Assembly: GCA_019321725.1 (NCBI GenBank)
Contig: CM033121.1
Coordinates: forward strand, 9,114,001 to 9,178,000
Source: Paulownia fortunei
Taxonomy: Eukaryota > Streptophyta > Magnoliopsida > Lamiales > Paulowniaceae
DNA: 64,000 nucleotides
Reading direction: 5' to 3'
Shown here in pieces: positions 34,040-45,628 of the stretch. Position numbers and translations under genes: made by a program. The stretch's first letter is position 1, and each line of letters opens with the position of its first letter. The notes under the pieces were generated by a model. That model did no database searches. It saw only the letters and a program-made list of their open reading frames with translations, and was not told where the DNA came from.

Positions 34040-36691
34040 TGTAACCCTATATATAGAAAAAATCACTATTTATATATATTCAGCACTTTACATAATAATA
34101 ATGAGTGCAAAAATTATAATATGCCCACAACACAACCCAACAGGTCGTCATCCATGTATACTGATCATCAGAACTTGTAGAAACTCCAATAGCTTGCCCA
34201 GTAAGTCCTTGGTATCAAGAATCACTAGACTCACCTACAATGCATAAACTATATGAATTAACGCTCAGCAAGTAAAGATTATGTATGTCAAAAAATAATC
34301 CACAATATTAAGTCATGCATCTCAAAATGCTATGCCCATAATGTAATTCCATGCATCAAATCATTTCTCTCAAAATCATTTCTTTCTTGGGCCTTTGACC
34401 AATGCTACTATCCATGCACCGAAAAAGAGCTCTGCATAATGCCATAAACCAATGGCCATTAATCATAAAAGCATGCAAATCCATGCACACTCGTATGCAT
34501 GCAAATCCATACACGTGAACCTGCAAATCCATGCTTACAACCATGCAAATCCATGCATGTTTTGGTGCACTAGTAGTGGTCAGTAAAATATTTTCCTTTC
34601 TCAGAATCATGCCGTGCAATGCAAGATTTATCACAATGCTCGTATATGATACATGCATGTGGCAATGACAATGCCCATGTATGTATGCTCAATGGAGAGC
34701 CCTCTACTATGCACATATGATTTATGATATTACATATAATTCACACATCTACTATATCTATGCATTGTAGTTGCAAATGAATTTTTACTTACCTTTTATC
34801 GGTTGTGTGTCACTTCTAGGTTTTTTAAGTATTACTCCCCAACCCTAGATGTGAAACAATCTGTAAAAATATAAGATATCAATCACCATCCTCAATTAAC
34901 AAGTTCATTATACCTAATGTAGTATAAAGATCTTGAATCTCAATTTAACTAAACAACCTTACCACTTAGAAACTATAACCAAATACAACCTTCTACGTAC
35001 CTTTGTTCCATATCTTAAATGTATACTAACCTCAATTAATTGATGTATTATAACTCTTAAAACATTTCCCTAAATGTTAGGGATCAAATGCAGCATATCT
35101 ATGCTGGAACATATTAATGAACAAATGGGACAGATTCACCACTTCATATTTTCTTGCTGCCACATTAATGTGCATGATGATTTTGACACCCTTAGACATA
35201 TTCATTCACTCCATAATTTTTTATCACACTTATCTAACATCAAAAACAATGTAACCATGTCACAAAATGGCTAAAACTCACGGATATAACTTCCCAAGTT
35301 CAGCTCCTTTCACAGCATACTGAAACAGATTTTTCCTACCGTGACAGTTTTACGCACATCATGACATTAATGGTTTTGGCACCTTTAAGGATATTCAATC
35401 ACAAGCAAATTTTCACCACACTTATATAACATATAAAAAGAGACAACCAGGTCATATACTTGCCAAAACTAATGGATTTAAGACTGTAAAACAAGTCCAC
35501 TTCACATAGGACAGAATCTGAAATTTGATGGTGATAGTTTTGAGCATCTCTTGAATATCATGCCCAATTTTAATTTCTAACCGATGAAAAATTATTCCAA
35601 TACTCTTAACCCATATATAAACATGTATATATACAGGTTTTATTCAACATACCATACACTTTTGAAGCCTAAAACATAAGAAAATAGTAAGGTAATAGTT
35701 TCTGCCACAAGTATTTTCTATTAAGTGTTTGTCATCAAAAACCCTTTCTTTGTGCACCAAAGTCTAACTAAAAACTTCCTAGCACTTTTATAAGATATAT
35801 TGAAAGCTTAGTAAACAATAAAACCATTCAGAACCATCTGAAAACCAAAGGTAAAACTGTAGATAAGTGTTACCTATGCAGATTTTGAGGTTAAACTTGA
35901 TGGTAATCAATTCTCCTTTGCTTTTCTTGCTTTTATTTTAACTTGGAATCAATTTGGAGCACTTTGATACCTTAAGTGTGTGTTTGGAAGATGAAATGGC
36001 TGAAATGAGGGTGTAGTCATGGCTTAAGGGTGAAGGGTTTGAGGTGCTAGCTTAAGATGTTAGCTTAAGCTTAATAAGAAAGCATGAGGTGGCATGTAAT
36101 GGTATAATCTGATTTTCTCCCTTGTCTTGCAGCCCTAATCTTGTGTGTTTTACATATTCTTATTTGGTTGCAACCTATCTTAGTCACCATTCAATCCCAT
36201 AGGTAATTCCTATGTCCGTCCATTCGATCTTCGAACCGATTGACATTCGATTCTTAAATGATTGTCTAGTTTGCATTTATAAAATCATATGCACATATGG
36301 ACCTTGTATTATGACACTTAAATCACATCATATCATGTCCAATATCCCAAGTATGTTAATCCATGGATATACACTTTTAAAACACCTCGATCTAATTAAA
36401 TCGAATCATATAAACTTACTAGTAACACCTTTAACACTTCCAAAATTATAACATATAATCTATGAATATCCAATATATCGACCAATCTATTATTTTTCTT
36501 ATTTAAATATAGAATTTCTTAATTAGGTTATAAGATCTCAACCACTTATATCATGTGATAGCATTAGAGGTCTAACGATTAAGAATGCTATATAAGATGC
36601 AATGTAAATATTAATGCAAATTAGCATATAAGTAGCATGTAATGCATGAATTACATTGGTCAAGTGAGTTGTGAGAGGTTCGGGTATCACA
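34040..36691 (-). mobile_element. Tekay/Del-like 3' LTR (element E)
   Basis: The minus strand starts TGTGATACCCGAACC at 36691, right after a polypurine tract, and ends ...GGTTACA at 34040. It aligns along its length with 42850-45628. About 130 bases just before the end are missing: TGTAAC at 34040 runs directly into CCTATATATAG. It contains the minisatellite near 34469-34560. It lies against the satellite on its left. Confidence 0.88.
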
Positions 36692-36704
36692 TCCTCCCGT
36701 TCTT
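36692..36704 (-). other. Polypurine tract of element E
   Basis: The minus strand reads AAGAACGGGAGGA, adjacent to the 3' LTR start TGTGATACCC. This is where plus-strand DNA synthesis starts in LTR retrotransposons. The preceding GGGGACAAAATT resembles the conserved sequence before the tract in this lineage. Confidence 0.75.
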
Positions 36705-37824
36705 ATAATAATTTTGTCCCCAAAATTTCACTTACAGAAAAAGTTTAGGATACTTAGTTCTCATTTCATCCTCCATTTCCCAAATAGATTCTTCTGTTGA
36801 TTGACTTCTACTCTGTACTTTAACTAATGAGATATTCTCTTTTTGAAGTTACTTTACATCCCTTGCTTGAATCTCTATAGGTCTTTATTCATATCTCCAA
36901 TCTCAATTCAGTTCTATTGGTCCCTTTTCAATAGATGATATGATATACTTCCTTAACATGAACACATGAAACACATTATGAACTCGAGATATTGATGCAA
37001 AGAGGTCGAGTTTACAGATAATCTTCCCAATTATCTCAGTAATGCAAAATAAATCAATGTACCTAGGATTAAGTTTGTGTGTGACATTCCAAATTCCTTT
37101 TTTTGCCCAAGCCGCATAATCCATTTTATTGGAGACACCTTCAAAAAATTGATCCCCTATCATATATTGCAATGACATTCCTCTTTAATCTGCATAACTC
37201 TAGGGCCACCTCTAACTAATTTCCATACATTAGCAATTTGTTCTACCACTTCTATCATTTCCCAAACCATATTCAACCTAAAAGAACACCAATTTCATTT
37301 CAATAAAATGATGACCTAAATTTTCTATTATACAATGCCTCATAGAGAACTATCCCAAGTAGCCTTATCACTGTTGTGATAAGTAATTCCTCCCAAGAAA
37401 CAATTTTCTCAATTGACATCAATAATCTAATGCAAAATCTCTAAGCATATCTTGCAAAGCCTAATTTGTTTGTCCTGGTTGCCCATTGATGCATGGATGA
37501 TCACAATACTAAAATATAATTTTGTTCTCAATACCTGATGTAAGATCTTCTAGGAAGTGGACAAATACCTTAAATGTACATCAGAACTAATAGACACTAA
37601 TAAACCATAAAGTCTAACTGCTTTATATACATTTATCTTTCCATAGATTTCTATGGAATACCTAAGGTAAATTGAGAAAGAATGAGCATATTCAGATAAC
37701 CTTATGAACAATAACCCAATTCCATTATTATGTATAAAATTTCTGAATGCCTTCCCATTTCCACTTGAAAATAAAAGCAGAACTAAGTCATTCCAACATA
37801 TGAACTTTTACATATATCCCTTTT
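36705..37824 (-). pseudogene. Tekay-like integrase C-terminal part (element E)
   Basis: 36903-37178 on the minus strand encodes LNPRYIDLFCITEIIGKI, SRVHNVFHVFMLRKYI and EKGPIELN, the chromodomain-proximal integrase tail. Further upstream (37200-37824) there are scattered remains of the catalytic core, similar base for base to 55915-56520 in element D, including the ASMGNQ (for the family's TDGQSE-type region) and ALY..R segments. Multiple stops break it. Together with 40649-42833 it is one pol gene split by a later LTR insertion. Confidence 0.8.
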
Positions 37825-40648
37825 TGTAACACCCCCATTACTACACAACTAGATATATTTATAATTTAACACGATAGAACCTATGTGCATGCATGGAATA
37901 TTTTTTTTTGTAACACTTTAAGAAAAGATAAATCACTTCTTACATGCACAACCCTGTTTAAAATACTTTCTAACACATGTCATGTATATAACAGGATCGG
38001 TATTTATATAAAAGCACAACACCCACAATGACCCAATATTTACATACTTATTTACAGTAAAGTTTTAAAAGTGAAATATAGTACCAGTCTAAAAATATAA
38101 TACAACAAACTCAAAATATAGCAATCCAACAAAATAGCCCAACAAGTCGTCATCCATGTACATACTCTCTCAGACACCTGCACGAGCTCCAACCTCCGCC
38201 TAGCTAATAAAAGATGCTTCAGGTATCGTCGTACTCACCTATAATGCATAAACTATATGAGCTAATGCTTAGCAAGTAAAGATTATGCATGTCAAAAAAT
38301 AATCCATAATATCAAGTCATGCAACTCAAAATGCTATGCTCATAATGCAATTTTATGCATCAAAATATTTCTCTCAAAATCATTTCTTTCTTGGGCCCCT
38401 GACCAACGCTACTATCCCATGCACCGAAAAAGAGCTCTGTATACCGCCATAATCCAATGGCCAATAATCATATAAGCATGCAAATCCATGCATACTCATA
38501 CGCATGCAAATCCATGCATGCGAACCTGCAAATCCATGCATAAAACCATGCAAATCCATGCATGCTTCGGTGCACTAGTAGTGGTCAACAAAATATTTTT
38601 CTTTCTCTGAATCATGCCGTGCAATGCAAGATTTATCACAATACTAGTATATGATGCATGCACGTGCTAATGACAATGCCCATGTATGTATACTCAATTG
38701 AGAGCCCTCTACTATGCACATATGATTTATGATATTACATATAATTCACATATCTACTATGTCTATGCATTGTAGTTGCAAATGAATCTTTACTTAACTT
38801 TCACTTGGTTGGTGGCTTAGTCTAAATTTTTTTAGTATTCCTCTCCAACCTTAGATGTAAAATAGCCTGTAATATTACCCACATCAAGCACCATTCCCAA
38901 TTTGGCAAGTTGAAAGCACAAAATTTCATACTAGACCTTAAACACCAAGCTATAAGCTAACAATCAAGCTTTCACAAACTAGAACCCAATATAGCCCTCA
39001 AATACCTCAATTTCTCATCTTAAATGCATGCAAACATCATGTAATTGAAGTATTATAACTCTAATAGCATGTACCTAATTGTTAACACTCAATAGCAACA
39101 TATCAAGGTTGAAACATGCTAAGTGATCAAATGTGGCAGATTCACATTTTCATATTTTCTTGCTGTCAAGTTTAGTTGCATGATAATTTAAACATCCCTG
39201 AGCATATCCAATCACTCCCAATTTTTACCACACTTATATAACATGTATATAAATGTAACCATATCATATAATTGCTAAAAATCACGGATATAGCTTCCCA
39301 AGTTCAGCTGTCTTCACAACATACTGAAACAGATTGTTTCCTACCGTGACAGTTTTGCACACTTCATGACATTAATGGATTTGGCACCATTAAGTATATT
39401 CAATCACTCCAACATTTTCACCATACTTATATAACATATATAAGGAGACAAACAGGTCATATTATTACCAAAAATAATGTATTTAGCTCCCTTAATTCAG
39501 TTTCCTTCACAGCACACCAAAACAGATTTTGCTATTTTGGCAGTTTGAGTGTTTCTCCAATATCATTCTCTATTCCAACTGATAAAACTTCATTACAATA
39601 CTATTAACTCATATATGGTCATGTAAATGGTAATAATTATAGGTTTTATTCAACATACCATACACTTTTGAAGCCTAAAACACAAGAAAACAGTAAGATG
39701 ACAGTTTCTGCCATAAGTATTTCCTATTAAGTGTTTGTGATCAAAAACCCTTTCTTTGTGCACCAAAGTCTAACTAAAAACTTCCTAACACTTTTATAAG
39801 AGATATTTAAAGCTTAATACACCATAAAACCATTCATAATAATCTAAAAACCAAAGGCAAAACCGTAGATAAGTGTTACCTATGCAGATGTTGAGGCTAA
39901 CTTGATGGTAATCACTTCTTCTTTGCTTTTCTTGCTTTTATTTCAACTTGGAATCAATTTAGATCACTTGGAGAGCTTAAGGTGTGTGTTTGGAAGATGA
40001 AAATGGCTGAAATGAGGGTCTGGTCGTTGCTTAAGGGTGAAGGGTTTGAGGTGTTAGCTTGAGATGTTAGCTTAAGCTTAATAAGAAAGCATGAGGTGGC
40101 AAGTAAATGGCAAATCTGATTTTATCCCTTATCTTGCAGCCCTAATCTTGTGTGTCTCACCTATTTTTATTTGGTTGCAACCTATCTTAGTCACCATTCA
40201 TTCCCATAGTTATTTCCTATGTCCGTTCATTCGATCTCCAAACCGATTCACATCCGATTCTTAACGAAATATCAAGTTTGCATTTCTAAAATCATATGCA
40301 TATATGGGCCTTGTAATAGGACACTTAAATCACATTATATCATGTCTAATATCCCAATTATGTTAATTTACAAATATATACTTTTGAAATAACTTGATCA
40401 AATCAAATTAAACCGTATAAGCTTACTAGTAACACTTTTAACACTTCCAAAATTATAACCTATATATCCCATCTATATCTAATATTGATCCACCTCAGAA
40501 CTTCAGAATTTAGTTTAATATTCAAGAATATCATATAAAATGAAATAAATTATGCAATGTCAATAGAAATGCAAATAGCATATAAAATTAACACGTAATG
40601 CATGAATCATATTTGGCCATGTGAGTAGTAAGAGGCTCGGGTATCACA
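37825..40648 (-). mobile_element. Solo Tekay-like LTR nested in element E
   Basis: The minus strand starts TGTGATACCCGAGCC at 40648 and ends GTGTTACA at 37825 (2824 bp). The flanks carry a perfect 5-bp direct repeat (plus strand CTTTT at 37820-37824 and 40649-40653). Removing the LTR and one repeat restores a sequence colinear with 55888-55935 in element D (GCCACAAAAAAGGGATATAT). There is no internal domain, so it formed by recombination between two LTRs after insertion. It belongs to the same subfamily as 1-1042 and 14725-16423. Confidence 0.93.
38476..38567 (-). repeat. LTR minisatellite, best-preserved copy
   Basis: Five units with the core GCATGCAAATCCATGCA, separated by short variable spacers (TACTCATAC, TGCGAACC, TAAAACC). 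The unit combines an ATGCAAAT octamer with CATGCA (RY-type) sequence. It is the most regular of the six copies in this window. Confidence 0.8.
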
Positions 40649-42833
40649 CTTTTTTTGTGGCAAACCAAATATTAACGATATATTCCATAATAGCTCATCC
40701 AGTATCCAATATCTGTACATTTTCTTGAGATCACAAACATCATTCATACCACTAAATAAAACAAATAAAAGGTATATGATCATCACCTAAAACTTAGTCT
40801 TGTAATTTCATATCCCTCATTTTCGCACCTATCTCTTATTAAGTGATTATAATCACTTATCACAAAAATCTATTTAAGTAACTTTTCTACCTTTCATCTT
40901 AATCCTAACCTTTCATTAGCCTTATTTTGAGCATTTGAAATTAGATCAACCAAAATTAGTCTTACCAAAATATTAATAAATAGATAATTCACCACTTACT
41001 CTAATTTATCCTCTATACAACCCTCAACTCCCATAATAGTTTATGATGTAAAGTTTGTTTGAATATTAGTCTGTTAACATATTTCATTCCAATGACATCT
41101 GTTGTTATATGGATCATACAATATATTTAGTTACTAATAATATATATCATTTCTTCAGGTTCAACCCCTTTTAAGTATATAGATATTTCAAGTACTTTGA
41201 TTTTGTAATGTCACATGTAGTATTACATAAATAATCTAATTAACTCGAAGAGTGTCGAGTAACTTTTCTATATTACATCAAACATATACCAAAACACAAT
41301 GAGATAAACCACTATACACAATAAATAACTTATATCTAAAGTTGGAGTCACTACTGAAGCTCAATTCAATTCTCTTTAAGTAATTATAAATTTCTTCCCA
41401 CTTAACGAACCATTCAAATTTCATATACCTGTATATATGATGAAATAAAGCAGTAACAACTAAGGATAAATTTTTGACAGAATACCCAATAATATCACTA
41501 ACCCATAAAATATTTTTTATTTCTATCATATTTATTGGTCTTCTCTATTTCAGTACAACCTCGAAGTTTTGAATAGTTACAAGGACACCTTCTTAAGAAA
41601 ATTACTAGTACAAAATAAATATTGTATTACATAACCGAAAGATCGCATTTACTAAATCAAACGAATAATTTCTACTTCCTTAAAGTTTCCAAGATCATAT
41701 TGAAAGGTCAATCATATTTCTCCTCGTTATAGACTAAGATATCATCAATGAATATCACCCCAAACATACCTATATAGAATCATCAAACACATTATTCATC
41801 ATGTATATCAAAATAATTAGGGCATTAGTCAACCCAATGGCACAACAAGAAATTCATAATTAATTCAAACTTAAAATCATTCCTCAAGATCACAGTAGCT
41901 CATCTTAATTTATCAAATAAACTTTAATATGAAAATCTGTACTCATTACAAATTATTATTCAATTCAGTTGCAAAAAAAAAAATGCATAACCTCAAGATT
42001 CATCTTTCTTGTAGGTGAATATGAAGTGGAACTTGTTTATGAGAATTACTAAACCTTAATGCCTTGTCCAACATTATAACAATATCACTTAAGGTTCATC
42101 GAATTCCAATAGGTGTATATGATAAACTAAAAGAGAGATTGGATTTGTTCTTATAACTATATCCAGGATAAAATCAATTTGTTAGTCAATAGCATGCCTG
42201 GAAACTTCTTTTCAACATGTATCAAGAGATCTAAGATCACACAATTGGATTTTTAGTAAACTTGGTCATTTCTAAAAATTCTAACACAACCCAAAGATCG
42301 ATAAATTTTCTTTATTTTCTACAAATAGTAAACATTTTCCTGCTATGGCCTCCATAAAATTTCTAAATTTTCATCACCTAGAATTTAAAAATCTTAATAA
42401 TCCTGAAATAATCCACCATGCATAATTCTCAATAAATCAATCAACGCAAAAGATTATATCATAATCCTAGCCAATATAACAAATTAACCTAAAGATCTTA
42501 AAATCTAATTAGTTGATCTTGAACCTCCAGAAAGAATTAAAACATTATAATTGACCTCGTATATATATCAAGTACCCTATCCAGGCTTATTACAAACGTA
42601 GTAGATAATAGAGAATATGTAGCTCTAAAGATAGAATACCAACCATAAATTTTGTACCTGTTACTATTAATGAGTCTGCCTCAACATTATTTTATACAAA
42701 ATCTTAAAACACATGGCCAATATTATTCATGAAATACAAAATGAATTATAGAACAAATAAAACTTACTGACATGGTTGTGCTCCACCAGTTTCAAAGGTC
42801 ATGTACATAGACAGTCTACAGAACCACAAACTA
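40649..42833 (-). pseudogene. Tekay-like pol remnant, gag absent (element E)
   Basis: On the minus strand, after the primer site, there is an unrecognised leader of several hundred bases, then a much-decayed reverse transcriptase and RNase H. The clearest parts are the MPLGLTNA stretch near 41835, IFIDDI-like sequence near 41740, and 41278-41529 with KFEWFVKWEE and DSNFRYKLFIVYS (start of RNase H). No gag or zinc knuckle could be found. The sequence is closely similar to 53691-55900 in element D, including the decayed positions. The segment ends at the nested LTR. Confidence 0.75.
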
Positions 42834-42846
42834 GGCTCTGATACCA
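42834..42846 (-). other. tRNA-iMet primer binding site, intact (element E)
   Basis: The minus strand reads TGGTATCAGAGCC, a full match to the plant initiator-tRNA-Met primer site, three bases (GAG) after the LTR end. It fixes the orientation of E and the lineage class. Confidence 0.93.
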
Positions 42847-42849
42847 CTC

Positions 42850-45628
42850 TGTAACACCCCCCAACATTAAATATAGATATTGGTATAACAATAATTTTGA
42901 CAAGGTAGCACATGTGTGTGCATGTGTGTGTATATATATATATACTTTTGTCAAATGTAGCACTTTGAGAAATAGTAATGTATTTTCTCACATATATCCC
43001 TGTATATAGAAAAAATCACTATTTATATATAGTCAGCACTTTACATAATAATAATGAATGCAAAAATTAGAATATGCCCACAACACAACCCAACAGGTCG
43101 TCATCCATGTACACTGATCCTCAGAACCTGTAGGAACCCCAACAGCTTGCCCAGTAAGTCCATGGTATCAAGTATCACCAGACTCACCTACAATGCATAA
43201 ACTATATGAGCTAACGCTCATCAAGTAAAGATTATGCATGTCAAAGAATAATCCACAATATCAAGTCATACATCTCAAAATGCTATGCGCATAATGCAAT
43301 TCCATGCATCAAAACATTTCTCTCAAAATCATTTCTTTCTTGGGCCCTTGACCAATGCTACTATCCCATGCACCGAAAAAGAGATCTGCACAATGCCATA
43401 ATCTAATGGCCAATAATCATAAAAGCATGCAAATCCATGCACACTCGTACGTATGCAAATCTATGCACGTGAACCTACAAATCCATGCATACAACCATGC
43501 ATGCTTCGATGCACTAGTAGTGGTCAACAAAATATTTTTCTTTCTCAGAATCATGCCGTGTAATGCAAGATTTATCACAATGCTCGTATATGATGCATGC
43601 ACGTGGAAATGACAATGCCCATGTATGTATTCTCAATAGAGAGCCCTCTACTATGCACATATGATTTATAATATTGCATATAATTCACACATCTACTATG
43701 TCTATACATAGTAGTTGCAAATGAATCTTTACTTACCTTTGATCGGTTCTGTGTCACTTCTAGGTTTCTTAAGTATTACTCCTCAACCCTAGATGTGAAA
43801 CAATCTGTAAAAATATAAGATATCAATCACCATCCTCAATTAACAAGTTCATTATACCTAATGTAGTATATAGACCTTGAATCTCAATTTAACTAAACAA
43901 CCTTACCACTTAGAAACTATAACCAAATACAACCTTCTACGTACCTTTGTTCCACATCTTAAATGTATACTAACCTCACTTAATTGATGTATTATAACTC
44001 TTAAAATATTTCCCTAAATGTTAGGGATCAAATGCACCATATCTATGCTGGAATATGTTAATGAACCAAATGGGACAGATTCACCACTTCACATTTTCTT
44101 GCTCCCACATTAATGTGCATGATGATTTTGACACCCTTAGACATATTCATTGACTCTATAATTTTTTATCACACTTATTTAACATAAAAAAAATGTAACC
44201 ATGTCAAAGAATGGCTAAAACTCAGATATAGCTTCCAAAGTTCAGCTCCTTTCACAGCATACTGAAATAGATTTTTCCTACCGTGACAGTTTTACGCACT
44301 TCATGACATTATGGTTTTGGCACCTTTAAGTATATTTAATCACTACCAAATTTTCACCACACTTATATAACATATAAAAAGAGATAACTAGGTCATATAA
44401 TTGCCAAAACTAATAGATTTAAGACTGTAAAACTAGTGCACTTCACATAGGACAAAATCTAAAATTTGATGGTGATAATTTTGAGCATCTCTTTAATATC
44501 ATGCCCAATTTCAATTTCTAACCGGTGAAAATTTATTCCAATGCTCTTAACCCATATATAAACATGTATATGATGATAATTACAGGTTTTATTCAACATA
44601 CCATACACTTTTGAAGGCTAAAACACAAGAAAATAGTAAGGTGACAGTTTCTGCCACAAGTATTTCCTATTAAGTGTTTGTCATAAAAAACCCTTTCTTT
44701 GTGCACCAAAGTCTAACTAAAAACTTCCTAGAACTTTTATAAGATATATTGAAAGCTTAGTAAACAATAAAACCATTCTGAATCATCTGAAAACCAAAGG
44801 CAAAACTGTAGATAAGTGTTACCTATTCAGATTTTGAGGTTAAACTTGATGGTAATCAATTCTCCTTTGCTTTTGTTACTTTTATTTCAACTCAGAATCA
44901 ATTTGGAGCACTTGGATACCTTAAAGTGTGTGTTTGGAAGATGAAAATGGCTGAAATGAAGGTCTGGTCATGGCTTAAGGGCGAAGGGTTTGAGGTGTTA
45001 GCTTAAGCTTAATAAGAAAGCATGAGGTGGCATGTAATGGTATAATCTGATTTTCTCCCTTATCTTGCAGCCCTAATCTTGTGTGTTTTACATATTCTTA
45101 TTTGGTTGCAACCTATCTTAGTCACCATACATTCCCATAGGTAATTCATATGTCCGTTCATTCGATCTCCAAATTGATTGACATCCGATTCTTAAATGAT
45201 TGTCTAGTTTGAATATCTAAAATTATATGCACATATGGACCTTGTATTATGACACTGAAATCACATCATATCATGTCCAATATCCCAAGTATGTTAATCT
45301 ATGATATACACTTTTAAAACACCTCAATTTAATTAAATCGAATCATATAAACTTACTAGTAACACCTTTAACACTTCCAAAATTATAACATGTAACCTAT
45401 AAATATCCAATATATCAACCAATTTATTATTTTTCTTATTTAAATATAGAATTTCTTAATTAGGTTATAAGATCTCAACCACTTATATCATGTGATTGCA
45501 TTAAAGATCTAACGATCAGGAATGCTATATAAGATGCCATGTAAATGTTAATGCAAATTAGCATATAAGTAACATGAAATGCATGAATCACATTAGCCAA
45601 ATGAATTGTGAGAGGTTCGGGTATCACA
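42850..45628 (-). mobile_element. Tekay/Del-like 5' LTR (element E)
   Basis: Length is 2779 bp. The minus strand starts TGTGATACCCGAACC at 45628 and ends GTGTTACA at 42850, followed by GAG and the primer site. It contains a TG/TA microsatellite at about 42911-42945 and the minisatellite at 43423-43505. It belongs to the same subfamily as 34040-36691 and differs from the nested solo LTR across the middle (for example the CATCCTCAATTAACAAGTTC block near 43830 against the CAAGCACCATTCCC block). The right neighbour is satellite DNA. Confidence 0.92.

Noticed and set aside
38470..38570. Possible CRISPR-like repeat-spacer array
   Set aside because: The units are short and imperfect, sit within LTRs of a plant retrotransposon and recur in all copies. 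It is a minisatellite.
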